The position numbers and the translations under genes are program-made. Under the pieces are notes generated by a model. The model had not been told where the DNA came from and did no database searches. It saw only the letters and a list, made by a program, of their open reading frames with translations. 64,000 nt of DNA. Source: Thalassocella blandensis. GTDB lineage: Bacteria; Pseudomonadota; Gammaproteobacteria; Pseudomonadales; Cellvibrionaceae. Positions 46,302-54,944 of the stretch are shown piece by piece. Positions within the stretch are counted from its first letter, which is position 1; every line of letters starts with the position of its first letter. Location: positions 124,001 through 188,000 of the forward strand of contig CABFPG010000010.1 of the NCBI GenBank assembly GCA_902141825.1, read 5' to 3'.

Positions 46302-46805
46302 ATGTTTAAGAAAGTCTTATTTACCATAATGATCGCGGCCATCAGCCAGTTTAGCTTTGCAGGCAAAGTGGTAGTGTTCGATCACGAGCAAGCTATTTTC
46401 AACACCAAGCTGGCAAAAAAGCGTATTGAAGAGCTTCAAGCAAAGCCGGATTACGCCCAAATGATGGCGCAGGCCGAAAGTTTGAAAGCTGACCTGGCTG
46501 CACTTTCAAAAGAAGCTAACAGCAAAGGTATGACCTGGAGCGCGGAAGAAAAAGCGGATCACCGTAAAAAACTGGAATATATTCAGGCAGATTTAAAGTT
46601 GGCTGCGCAAAAACTGCAAGCTGAGCAAGGCGTTGTATTAAAAGCGATAATGGAAGAAATCCAGCCTAAGCTGGAAGACGTGCTGAAGAAATATGTTACC
46701 GCCGAAGACGTGGATATGATTCTACGCAAGCAAGTGACTTACGTTGCTGTTCCAGCTGTCGATATTACTGACAAAATCACTAAAGAGCTCGACAAAGCAA
46801 AATAA
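46302..46805 (+). CDS. skp: Periplasmic chaperone Skp (OmpH family)
   Basis: Skp holds unfolded outer-membrane proteins in the periplasm on their way to BamA. The 167-residue protein has a signal peptide cleaved after about residue 20 (QFSFA), a long charged helical region (about 40-120) forming the tentacles, and beta strands at both ends, including VTYVAVPAVDITDKI at the C-terminus. It lies directly between bamA and lpxD. Confidence 0.94.
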   Translation: MFKKVLFTIMIAAISQFSFAGKVVVFDHEQAIFNTKLAKKRIEELQAKPDYAQMMAQAESLKADLAALSKEANSKGMTWSAEEKADHRKKLEYIQADLKLAAQKLQAEQGVVLKAIMEEIQPKLEDVLKKYVTAEDVDMILRKQVTYVAVPAVDITDKITKELDKAK

Positions 46806-46814
46806 GAGGTAAAT

Positions 46815-47867
46815 ATGAGGAAAGAAGCCACACTACAAGAGTTGGCCGATTACCTGGGCGCCGAGCTGGTGGCTGAAAATGGTAGCGCGCTAGTCTCCGG
46901 TCTGGCTGATTTACAGCAAGCAAACAGCGCGCAAGTCAGTTTTCTTTCCTCAAAATCTTATCTCAAATACTTAAGTTCCAGCAAAGCTGCGGCGGTGATT
47001 ATTAAGCCGGAACATGCGGCAGACTTTGCTGGGAACAAGCTGCTCCTGGCTGACCCCTATCTGGGGTACGCTAAATTGAGTCAGTTCTTCGATCCTCGTC
47101 CTTCACGCCAACCTGGCGTACACCCAAGTGCAGTTGTCGCTCCTACGGCTAAAATCGGTATCAATACTTCGATAGGTGCTCACTGCGTAATTGAAGACGG
47201 CGTGGTAATAGGCGATAACTGTGAAATTTATCCAGGGACTGTCATCGCTGAAAATTCCTCGCTCGGTGATAACTGCCTGATTTATCAAAATGTCAGTATC
47301 TATTCCAATGTTCGAATTGGGCATCAGGTGATAATTCATAGCGGTACTGTCATTGGTTCCGATGGTTTTGGCTTTGCTCCCACAAAAGAAGGGTGGGTGA
47401 AGATCCACCAGATTGGTGGCGTGGTGATAGGAAACAAGGTTGAAATAGGTGCAAATACTGCAATAGATCGAGGCGCGCTTGGGGATACCGTGATTCACGA
47501 TGGTGTGATAATTGATAACCTGGTTCATATTGCACATAACGTGGAAATAGGAGATGGCTCTGCTATTGCCGGGTGTGTCGGTATGGCTGGCAGCACGAAA
47601 GTAGGCAAACGCTGCATCTTTGGTGGTGGTGTCTTAGTCAATGGTCACATTGAATTGGCTGATGATACACATTGTCACGGCGGCACTATTGTAACTAAAA
47701 GCACCACCGAGGCTAGCGCATTAGCGTCTGCCACTCCGCAAATGGATGTGAGGAAATGGCGTAAAGCCATGGTTCGATTTTCTCAGATTGATGAAATGGC
47801 AACCCGTATAAAACAGCTGGAAAAAGCCTTGGAAAGCCAGCTTCTATCGCAGCAGGAAGAGAAATAA
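46815..47867 (+). CDS. lpxD: UDP-3-O-acylglucosamine N-acyltransferase
   Basis: LpxD adds the second 3-hydroxyacyl chain in lipid A synthesis. The 350-residue protein has an N-terminal uridine-binding domain (about 1-100), a left-handed beta-helix of hexapeptide repeats (about 105-310, for example AKIGINTSIGAHCVIEDGVVIG) with the catalytic His in NLVHIAHNVEIG, and a C-terminal helix. It starts 9 bases after skp. Confidence 0.98.
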   Translation: MRKEATLQELADYLGAELVAENGSALVSGLADLQQANSAQVSFLSSKSYLKYLSSSKAAAVIIKPEHAADFAGNKLLLADPYLGYAKLSQFFDPRPSRQPGVHPSAVVAPTAKIGINTSIGAHCVIEDGVVIGDNCEIYPGTVIAENSSLGDNCLIYQNVSIYSNVRIGHQVIIHSGTVIGSDGFGFAPTKEGWVKIHQIGGVVIGNKVEIGANTAIDRGALGDTVIHDGVIIDNLVHIAHNVEIGDGSAIAGCVGMAGSTKVGKRCIFGGGVLVNGHIELADDTHCHGGTIVTKSTTEASALASATPQMDVRKWRKAMVRFSQIDEMATRIKQLEKALESQLLSQQEEK

Positions 47868-47956
47868 CCATTTTGCTGGACGCGTCAATATCAAAATATT
47901 TCAAACTTAGTGAAGTTATCTTTTAGTTTATAGTGCTAAAGTCACCCTAAACTCGC

Positions 47957-47962
47957 TATAAT
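47957..47962 (+). promoter_or_regulatory. Possible promoter -10 box before fabZ
   Basis: A perfect TATAAT lies 118 bases before fabZ in the 212-base gap after lpxD. The -35 region (TGCTAA at 47934) is a poor match, so this is tentative. Confidence 0.35.
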
Positions 47963-48079
47963 CTCGCTCTTCATTTAGACCTAACTCAGCATGGCTGAGT
48001 GCTAGCAAAATATAATGACAAGAATCACCTGCTTGAGAACATTCAGGCAGCAGAGTTTTTTAATTTGGGGCCATTTCAC

Positions 48080-48517
48080 ATGATGGATATTATTGAAATC
48101 AAAAAATATCTTCCTCACCGTTATCCGTTTCTGCTTATCGACCGTGTTGTTGAGCTGGAGCTGGGGGAGAGAATTCTCGCATATAAAAACATATCCGTTA
48201 ATGAAGAGGTGTTCCAGGGGCATTTCCCGCATTTTCCTGTTTTTCCCGGTGTAATGTTGATTGAAGCTATGGCACAAGCTTGCGGTGTACTTGGCTTTAA
48301 AACCATGGACAAAACACCTGATGATGGTTCGATTTATTTATTTGCCGGTATCGATAAAGTACGTTTTAAACGACAAGTTGTGCCGGGTGATCGCGTATTT
48401 TTTGAAGCCAAAATCATTTCAGAAAAGCGCGGTATATGGAAATTTGAGTGCGTAGCCACTGTGGACAATCAGCTGGTAACCTCTGCCACTATCATGTGTG
48501 CAGATAGAAGTGTTTAA
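48080..48517 (+). CDS. fabZ: 3-hydroxyacyl-ACP dehydratase FabZ
   Basis: FabZ dehydrates 3-hydroxyacyl-ACP in fatty-acid elongation and competes with LpxA and LpxD for hydroxyacyl-ACP. With the ATG at 48080 the protein has 145 residues, starts [21 protein letters not shown], and has the catalytic His in [20 protein letters not shown] with the Glu on the central helix. A longer frame begins at 47999, but a GGGG 9 bases before 48080 and family length support the shorter form. Confidence 0.97.
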   Translation: MMDIIEIKKYLPHRYPFLLIDRVVELELGERILAYKNISVNEEVFQGHFPHFPVFPGVMLIEAMAQACGVLGFKTMDKTPDDGSIYLFAGIDKVRFKRQVVPGDRVFFEAKIISEKRGIWKFECVATVDNQLVTSATIMCADRSV

Positions 48518-48570
48518 ACACTTGTTCGATTTTTTTCATAAACCTTTTTGAATATGGGCGAAGAGACACT

Positions 48571-49353
48571 GTGAGTGAAACAGGTTCAGTCGATAGTCGA
48601 GCGATTATCGATCCTTCAGCGACGATTGGTGAAAACGTAGAAATTGGTCCGTGGACGATTATCGGTCCGGATGTCACGATTGGGGAAGGCTGCCGCATTG
48701 CCTCTCATGTCGTGATAAAAGGGCCAACGGTAATCGGAAAAAACAATCGCATTTTGCAATTCTCCTCGATTGGAGAAGATACGCCCGATTTAAAATATAA
48801 AGGTGAACCCACTCGATTGGTCATCGGTGATAACAATGTTATACGTGAAGGCGTGACAATCCACCGTGGGACAGTACAAGACCGCAGTGAAACCACTATC
48901 GGGAATGATAATCTACTCATGGCCTATGTTCATATTGGCCATGACAGTGTGATCGGCAATCATTGTATTCTTGTTAACAATGCTTCACTCGCCGGTCATG
49001 TACATGTTGGTGATTGGGCCATTCTCAGTGGATATACGCTGGTACACCAGTACTGTAAGGTGGGCGAACATAGTTTCACCGGAATGGGCAGTGGTGTTGG
49101 CAAAGATATTCCCGCTTATGTCATGGTGGCCGGTGCCCCCGCTGCCGCTCGCAGTATCAATCTTGAAGGTTTAAAGCGACGTGGATACAACAAGCAGCAA
49201 CTGGCCAACTTGAGCAAGGCGTTTAAAATTATTTATCGCAAAGGCTTAACCTTGGAAAGCGCTATCGAAATGTTGCAGTCTATCGAGGAAGAGGGCGAAA
49301 TAAGCACTCTGATTGATTCTTTGCGTTCTTCAACGCGTGGCATAGTTCGTTAA
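48571..49353 (+). CDS. lpxA: UDP-N-acetylglucosamine acyltransferase
   Basis: LpxA starts lipid A synthesis by acylating UDP-GlcNAc. The 260-residue protein is a left-handed beta-helix (about 10-190, IIDPSATIGENVEIGPWTIIG onward) with the catalytic His region in LMAYVHIGHDSVIGN and a helical C-terminus. The start is GTG. It follows fabZ by 53 bases. Confidence 0.97.
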   Translation: MSETGSVDSRAIIDPSATIGENVEIGPWTIIGPDVTIGEGCRIASHVVIKGPTVIGKNNRILQFSSIGEDTPDLKYKGEPTRLVIGDNNVIREGVTIHRGTVQDRSETTIGNDNLLMAYVHIGHDSVIGNHCILVNNASLAGHVHVGDWAILSGYTLVHQYCKVGEHSFTGMGSGVGKDIPAYVMVAGAPAAARSINLEGLKRRGYNKQQLANLSKAFKIIYRKGLTLESAIEMLQSIEEEGEISTLIDSLRSSTRGIVR

Positions 49354-49385
49354 CTGTTAGCGTAAATACGCTGGCTTGTCTGGTT

Positions 49386-49437
49386 GGTAGTGTTAGTCGA
49401 AAAAATTTAGCCGGTAGAGTTAGCCGGTAGTGTTAAT
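49386..49437 (+). repeat. Short 13-bp repeat in the lpxA-lpxB gap
   Basis: CCGGTAGAGTTAG is followed directly by CCGGTAGTGTTAA, and a related GGTAGTGTTAG lies 27 bases before, about two periods away. This gap of 183 bases is unusual, since lpxA and lpxB are often close. Confidence 0.6.
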
Positions 49438-49536
49438 TTCAGGGCAAGTATAATTCGTTCGCGAATGTAACAACCACGTTCTTCTGTATTTTTATTAGTT
49501 ATTGTTAGCCTCATATTTGTCGAAAAGATTCTGGTT

Positions 49537-50754
49537 ATGGCTGAAAACATCGCAAGTAACGCGATTCAATTGCGTCGTGTGGCCATTGTTGCCGGAGAAG
49601 AGTCCGGCGATATTCTTGGTGCGGGCTTAATCGAAGCTCTGCAAGCACAATTCCCTGATTGTATTTTTGAAGGTATCGGCGGTCCACGTATGTTGGCTCG
49701 CGGTTTTGTCTCGCACTATCCATTGGAGCGACTCGCCGTGATGGGGCTGGTTGAGCCTCTCAAACGTCTGCCAGAGCTCCTACGCATACGTCGGGAGTTA
49801 CGCGAGAGATACAGCCAATACCCCCCAGATATATTTATTGGTATTGATGCCCCTGACTTTAATCTCGCGCTGGAAGATGCGCTTCATCAGGAGGGCGTAA
49901 CAACAGCACATTATGTCAGCCCTTCAGTGTGGGCCTGGCGACAGAGCCGTGTAAAGCGGATCGCTCGGGCCGTTGATCTAATGTTGACGCTATTCCCATT
50001 CGAGGCAAAGTTTTATACCGAGCACAATGTTAACGTAGCATTTGTCGGGCACCCTCTTGCAGATAAGTTCCCATTGGATGATGAAAAGTATCTGGCCAGG
50101 GATAGGTTGGGTTTAGACCCGGATGCACAATACGTGGCGATTTTGCCGGGCAGTCGCGCCGCTGAGGTTGAAAAGCTTGGAAAGGATTTTATTCAGGCTG
50201 CGCAATTATGCTGGCAACAAAACCCGCAATTGAAGTTTTTATTGCCGGCAGTGAACGAAACCCGGTATCAGCAGTTACAACTCATGTTGCAGCATGTGAA
50301 GGAATTACCGATTACCTTGAGCCTGCAAAATTCGCATGATGTAATGGCGGCGAGTGATGTTGTGCTAATGGCATCCGGTACTACGACTTTAGAGGCGCTG
50401 CTTTTGAAAAAGCCGATGGTCATCGCATACCGTTTGGCAACGCTGACGTACTGGATTTTAAAGCGCATGGTGAAATCTAAGTTTATAGGTCTGCCAAACC
50501 TCCTCGCCGATAAAGCGCTAGTGCCGGAATTAATTCAGCATCAGGCAACACCAGAGGCCATGAGTCAGCATGTTCTGGCTTTTTTGCAAGACGAATCCAA
50601 AGTCGATGCATTGAAGCAGGAGTACATCGACATTCATCAGGCACTGAAAAAAAATGCCAGTGAGGAAGCCGCAAAAGCGATTTTGCAATGTATTGCCGGC
50701 AAAGGATTTGCGAGTAAAGACTCCGCCGATAAACCCATTGCAGGTAATTCATGA
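49537..50754 (+). CDS. lpxB: Lipid A disaccharide synthase
   Basis: LpxB joins lipid X and UDP-2,3-diacylglucosamine into the lipid A disaccharide. The 405-residue GT19 enzyme has [18 protein letters not shown] at the start, [48 protein letters not shown] and [17 protein letters not shown]. Its last bases overlap the rnhB start by 4 bases. The C-terminal 15 residues are unconserved in appearance. Confidence 0.97.
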   Translation: MAENIASNAIQLRRVAIVAGEESGDILGAGLIEALQAQFPDCIFEGIGGPRMLARGFVSHYPLERLAVMGLVEPLKRLPELLRIRRELRERYSQYPPDIFIGIDAPDFNLALEDALHQEGVTTAHYVSPSVWAWRQSRVKRIARAVDLMLTLFPFEAKFYTEHNVNVAFVGHPLADKFPLDDEKYLARDRLGLDPDAQYVAILPGSRAAEVEKLGKDFIQAAQLCWQQNPQLKFLLPAVNETRYQQLQLMLQHVKELPITLSLQNSHDVMAASDVVLMASGTTTLEALLLKKPMVIAYRLATLTYWILKRMVKSKFIGLPNLLADKALVPELIQHQATPEAMSQHVLAFLQDESKVDALKQEYIDIHQALKKNASEEAAKAILQCIAGKGFASKDSADKPIAGNS

Positions 50755-51353
50755 TAGATGATCTTTTTGCTCAGCAAACTCTTAAAGATAATGCACTTAT
50801 TGCGGGTGTGGATGAGGTTGGACGCGGCCCTTTGGCTGGGGATGTAGTGGCAGCCGCTGTGATATTGGCTCCAGATCACGGCATTGACGGCTTAAATGAC
50901 TCTAAAAAGCTCTCGGAAAAAAAGCGTGAATTGTTGTTCGATGTTATTCAGGAGAAAGCGGTCTGTTGGTGCATAGCGCGTGCTAGTGTTGAGGAAATAG
51001 ATGAGCTTAATATTCTCCATGCAAGTTTACTGGCAATGAAGCGTGCTGTGGATGGACTGAACCAGAAGCCCGACCACGTCCTGGTAGATGGAAATAAACT
51101 CCCCAAATGGGACTATTCCTCAGAAGCAATAGTGCAAGGTGATGGAAAAGTTGAGGCAATTGGGGCGGCTTCAATACTCGCGAAAGTAACCCGAGATAGG
51201 GAAATGATCGCATTTGATCGGGATTTTCCTCAGTATGGATTCGCACAGCACAAAGGCTACCCCACTAAGGTTCATATGCAGGCTTTAGAAATGCACGGCC
51301 CGTGCGTGTTACACCGTCGCTCCTATGCGCCAGTGCAAAAATATTTGCGTTAG
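50751..51353 (+). CDS. rnhB: Ribonuclease HII
   Basis: RNase HII cuts RNA in RNA-DNA hybrids, including single ribonucleotides in DNA. The 200-residue protein has the acidic metal ligands in [13 protein letters not shown], a [10 protein letters not shown] strand, and [13 protein letters not shown]. It is coupled to lpxB by an ATGA overlap. In many relatives dnaE and accA follow; here the order breaks off into a 640-base gene-free stretch. Confidence 0.97.
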   Translation: MIDDLFAQQTLKDNALIAGVDEVGRGPLAGDVVAAAVILAPDHGIDGLNDSKKLSEKKRELLFDVIQEKAVCWCIARASVEEIDELNILHASLLAMKRAVDGLNQKPDHVLVDGNKLPKWDYSSEAIVQGDGKVEAIGAASILAKVTRDREMIAFDRDFPQYGFAQHKGYPTKVHMQALEMHGPCVLHRRSYAPVQKYLR

Positions 51354-51999
51354 AATTTTTTCCTGCCCACGCAGTCTAACTGTATACAGATAAGCTTATC
51401 GGTTCTGTCCATACTTTCCAGATTTGTCACCAAATGCAGCTACTTTTTTGTTTTATCTAAATCTGTTTCTGCTACTTATATTTCTATTGCAGGTATCGCG
51501 ACTAAAGTTGTATTTAATAATGTTGAATAAAGTCAATAATGACTTTTAATTCTGAATATATGCGCTATACATTAAATTAAGAGTGAACGAATAATCACTC
51601 ACATAATTGGATTTAGGGTGTGAAATTTTTAATATTTCCTGATTTCTGATCGTTAAGTAAAACTACTCAAAAATCATGAAAACATAGGTATTCACCGTCA
51701 GGTTTTTCATTCCCGCGAATTTGCTCTCTTTATCAGCTGAATTTATATTGGTAATAGAGGTTAAAAATGGATGTTAACAATGTATTCGGTTTGCATTTTT
51801 AACCGCAATCGTGTTTTCGCATCGACTGATGTAAACATGCAAACAGAATCACAATGTATCCACTTTCTTGGTTTTTAGTACTTGGATAGGTTGGGGGTGC
51901 GACATGGGAAAAACGTTTAATGCAATGGATATACTTCTTAATCCTTGGCTTTGCTTTTGTGGTTATTGGCAACGGTTATTATCCGAGAGGGAAAGTTCG
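51354..51999. other. AT-rich gene-free stretch of about 645 bases
   Basis: No gene is seen before the second PilZ gene. The stretch is AT-rich up to about 51840. An open frame from 51868 leads into the PilZ gene, but its first 44 residues look noncoding (many Trp and Cys). Confidence 0.5.
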
Positions 52000-52413
52000 A
52001 TGCGCCGTTATATCCGTCATCCATCAGATATCCCCATTGCCTTTTCTATGGGGCAAATTAGTGAGCATTCCTCTGAAAAATTAAAAGATGTCAGTCGCGG
52101 TGGCTTGTGTTTTAGCTCGGACAGTCCACTGCAAATCGGCAGTCCAATTCATATTGAGATTCCTGTGCAAGAGAAACCTTTTGAAGCTGATGGCACTGTT
52201 GCCTGGTGCCGATCAGAAGGCGGCAGCTATGCGGTTGGGGTTGAGTTTAGTGATACATCTACCCGCTTTTCTGTGCGAATGATCGAACAGATTTGCCATA
52301 TTGAGCACTACAAAACACAAGTTGCGCAAGAGGAAGGGCGATTCCTTTCCAGTGAGGAGGCGGCGAAGGAGTGGGTTGAAAAATTTGCGGCTGACTTTCC
52401 TATGAACTCTTGA
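52000..52413 (+). CDS. PilZ-domain protein
   Basis: The 137-residue protein is a PilZ c-di-GMP receptor domain with MRRYIRHPSDIPIAF (RxxxR-type motif) and DVSRGGLCF (D/NxSxxG), followed by VGVEFSDTSTRFSVRM and a helical tail of about 40 residues. I use the ATG at 52000, which has a GAGAGGG ribosome-binding site 8 bases upstream, rather than the longer frame. With the PilZ protein at 15446 and two GGDEF/EAL proteins it points to c-di-GMP control, but its partner is unknown. Confidence 0.87.
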   Translation: MRRYIRHPSDIPIAFSMGQISEHSSEKLKDVSRGGLCFSSDSPLQIGSPIHIEIPVQEKPFEADGTVAWCRSEGGSYAVGVEFSDTSTRFSVRMIEQICHIEHYKTQVAQEEGRFLSSEEAAKEWVEKFAADFPMNS

Positions 52414-52610
52414 TTCAGAAGCCTGTAAAACACTGGATTTTCAATGCGTAATGAATTGTCGCTTTTTATGGCTTGGTATCATGGCGGCAGCGGCTTAAGT
52501 GGAGACCTTTCTCCCGCTATTTCTGTAACAGCAGAGTGTGTCGCCCAGCGATGTGTATAGAAAGCATGATGCATGCTTCGTTGCGTTTTTAAGGCTCCAA
52601 AGCGCCATCC

Positions 52611-53147
52611 TCAGGCAGTTAAAAGCTTATCGTAGCGACGACTTAGCAAGTCATAAAACTGTTCCCGTAATTGCATGATGGAGTGCTTTATATCGGCAAT
52701 TTCCTGCTCGCTGATGTCCTGCCGCCCTACATAAACCTGTTTGCGAAAGAATGCGATTTTCGCCCCGTAGAGGCGTAGAGTTTTTTCCATGGTTTTTTCG
52801 CCAAGCATGAGCAATTTTGCTTCTGCCGCAGCGAGTTTTTCGAATTCCGCCACCAGTTCGCTGTTCACTCTTTCTAATTCCAGCTTGCGAGCGGGTGGCC
52901 AGCGTTTGCCAAAACGGGTAGATTCGATCACCAGAGCGGAGTACTTGGCGAAGCTGTGGTTGACATGTCCCACCTCAGAAGAAATTTCTTCCAGCAGATT
53001 TATCTTTCGCTGTAGTGGGTGCAGTTGTAGAGGATTATTATGCTGGTGCCAGCGCCGACTAAGCCAGATACAGCCCAGCGTAACAAGCACTCCGAGCACC
53101 ACTTTGGTGGTGGTGTCAATAATTAGCCAGTAGCTCCCAGTCTCCAT
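52611..53147 (-). CDS. Membrane-anchored coiled-coil protein of unknown function
   Basis: The 178-residue protein has one N-terminal membrane helix (about residues 10-29, TTTKVVLGVLVTLGCIWL) followed by a soluble part rich in Glu, Lys and Leu that should form long helices (about 45-115 and 140-175). I recognise no family. The orientation after the helix (RRWHQ) suggests a cytoplasmic body. It stands alone on the minus strand next to yciH. Confidence 0.65.
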   Translation of the reverse strand: METGSYWLIIDTTTKVVLGVLVTLGCIWLSRRWHQHNNPLQLHPLQRKINLLEEISSEVGHVNHSFAKYSALVIESTRFGKRWPPARKLELERVNSELVAEFEKLAAAEAKLLMLGEKTMEKTLRLYGAKIAFFRKQVYVGRQDISEQEIADIKHSIMQLREQFYDLLSRRYDKLLTA

Positions 53148-53334
53148 AAGTACAAACCTTCAAGTCAAAAAGTTGACAAATTTTTTGGAAAATTGCGTTC
53201 TAATTCTTGCTCAGCAATTTTTGCTCCAACCCGGAGGCGTTTGTTATGCTTTCTTGGGGTGGTCGCTGGCAGGCTTGTCATGAAGGCGTTAACTTTGTGA
53301 AAAACGCTATGTTTTTCAATCGATTAGGAAGGAG

Positions 53335-53667
53335 TTAGCCACCAGCTATTTTGGCCTTAAATCCTTGAGAAACCACGTAATCCAGCAATTTTTGTCGGTG
53401 ATCTCCCTGAATTTCGATCTTTCCCTGCTTGGCCGTTCCACCGGTACCGCATTGCTGTTTCAATTTTTTGGCGAATTCCTTAAGGGTCGAATCATCCATA
53501 TCAAAGCCTGAAAGCACCGTGACCGACTTGCCTCCTCGCCCCTTGGTTTCCCGCTGAATACGGACAATACCATCGGCTGAAGCATGAGAGACTTTAAGTT
53601 CCTCGTCTTGAGGCTTGATTCTGCCTTGATCCGTGGAGTAGACCAGACGACTGTTTTTATTCTTCAT
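53335..53667 (-). CDS. yciH: SUI1/eIF1-family translation factor-like protein YciH
   Basis: The 110-residue protein is a bacterial SUI1-domain protein. Characteristic blocks are VRIQRETKGRGGKSVTVLSGF, LKEFAKKLKQQCGTGGTAKQGKIEIQGDH and QKLLDYVVSQGFKAKIAGG. The fold is that of eukaryotic eIF1; in E. coli YciH affects initiation fidelity but is not essential. No operon partner is visible. Confidence 0.95.
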   Translation of the reverse strand: MKNKNSRLVYSTDQGRIKPQDEELKVSHASADGIVRIQRETKGRGGKSVTVLSGFDMDDSTLKEFAKKLKQQCGTGGTAKQGKIEIQGDHRQKLLDYVVSQGFKAKIAGG

Positions 53668-53836
53668 ATTGCTTTTCCCAATTAAATTCTCGCTAAATCG
53701 AAGCGGGTAAAATTGTACCTTATCCTAAGCGCCGAATCCCAAGTGCTGATGTCGTCGCTGGGGTTTGCTACCATTAGATCTTTAGACCGATAAGCAGAAT
53801 ATTAACATTCATCTCCAGCGGCAGACCAAGGTTGCT

Positions 53837-54649
53837 ATGACAAGCCAAGCATTAAAAGAAAAGCTTCACCTCATTATTTTTGGGACGGATACCCCTGCAG
53901 GGAAAAATTTTGATATTTTCCTCATAGTAGCCATTATCTTAAGTGTTGTATTGCTGATGGCCGAGTCCATGGAGACAGTGGTAAGGGAATATTATCTTGC
54001 CTTTCGAGTGCTGGAATGGATATTTACCTTGATGTTTACATTGGAGTATGCGGTTCGTATCTGGTGCTCTCCTAAGCCCTGGCAGTACATTCGGAGCTTC
54101 TACGGGATTGTGGATTTACTTTCCATACTTCCGTCATATATCAGTTTGCTGGTACCTGGAGCAAACTATCTGCTGATCGTTCGTTTGTTGCGGTTCTTAC
54201 GGGTATTCAGGGTGTTGAAGCTTGTACGTTATCTAAGCGAGGCCAATACCTTAATCCGCTCTATGATGATGGCGCGTCGAAAAATCTCGGTGTTTTTTCT
54301 GGTGGTGCTGGTGCTGGCAACCATTTTCGGTTCCGTTATGTATGTGGTGGAAGGTCCTGCCAATGGCTTTAGCAGCATACCGAAAAGCATATACTGGACC
54401 ATTGTGACGATCACCACTGTGGGTTACGGTGATATCGCACCGCAAACCCCTCTGGGACAGCTGATTGCTGCCTTCGCAATGCTGATTGGCTATTCCATTA
54501 TTGCGGTTCCAACTGGCATTTTTACCGCAGAACTGGCGCAGGAAATTCAGCGCAATCGAAACAGCATTGAATGCATTCAGTGCCATAAAATTGGCCATGA
54601 CAGCGATGCCGACCACTGTAAATATTGTGGCTCATCACTCTACCCCTGA
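53837..54649 (+). CDS. Voltage-gated-type potassium channel with C-terminal zinc-ribbon
   Basis: The 270-residue protein has six membrane segments. The fourth resembles an S4 voltage sensor with regularly spaced Arg (IVRLLRFLRVFRVLKLVRYL), and the pore loop carries the K+ selectivity filter TTVGYGD. The inner helix FAMLIGYSIIAVPTGIFT follows. The C-terminus ends in C-x2-C-x12-C-x2-C (CIQCHKIG to CKYCGSS), a likely zinc ribbon on the cytoplasmic side. The family is sure; gating and physiological role are not known. Confidence 0.92.
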   Translation: MTSQALKEKLHLIIFGTDTPAGKNFDIFLIVAIILSVVLLMAESMETVVREYYLAFRVLEWIFTLMFTLEYAVRIWCSPKPWQYIRSFYGIVDLLSILPSYISLLVPGANYLLIVRLLRFLRVFRVLKLVRYLSEANTLIRSMMMARRKISVFFLVVLVLATIFGSVMYVVEGPANGFSSIPKSIYWTIVTITTVGYGDIAPQTPLGQLIAAFAMLIGYSIIAVPTGIFTAELAQEIQRNRNSIECIQCHKIGHDSDADHCKYCGSSLYP

Positions 54650-54678
54650 CCCTTGTGGCCCTTGATCTGTGAGACAAA

Positions 54679-54690
54679 TTGACCAGTCAA
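54679..54690. promoter_or_regulatory. Operator-like palindrome upstream of the second GGDEF/EAL gene
   Basis: TTGAC-CA-GTCAA has perfect 5-base arms and lies about 255 bases before the predicted start of the GGDEF/EAL gene. Its core resembles the palindrome at 29243. Confidence 0.4.
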
Positions 54691-54944
54691 AATAAGTCAC
54701 TTAGGCTGTTTTTTCGGCATGTAAATACCGGCACCGACGCTATCCTCGTCTATACTACATTTTACGTGCCAATTTAAAACCGAATTCCCATCTACGCCGG
54801 AGACACGATGTCGGGTATTGCCGAAGCCAACTCGCCGTTAATGCTGCGTTTATTTTCGTTCAATAGCCCTAGGCTGTCCGGTCCGAGGTTCTGCCACCCA
54901 CGTTGGAGTGCCGGGCTGTGAAGGAGGTGAGGACGGAGGTGAGA

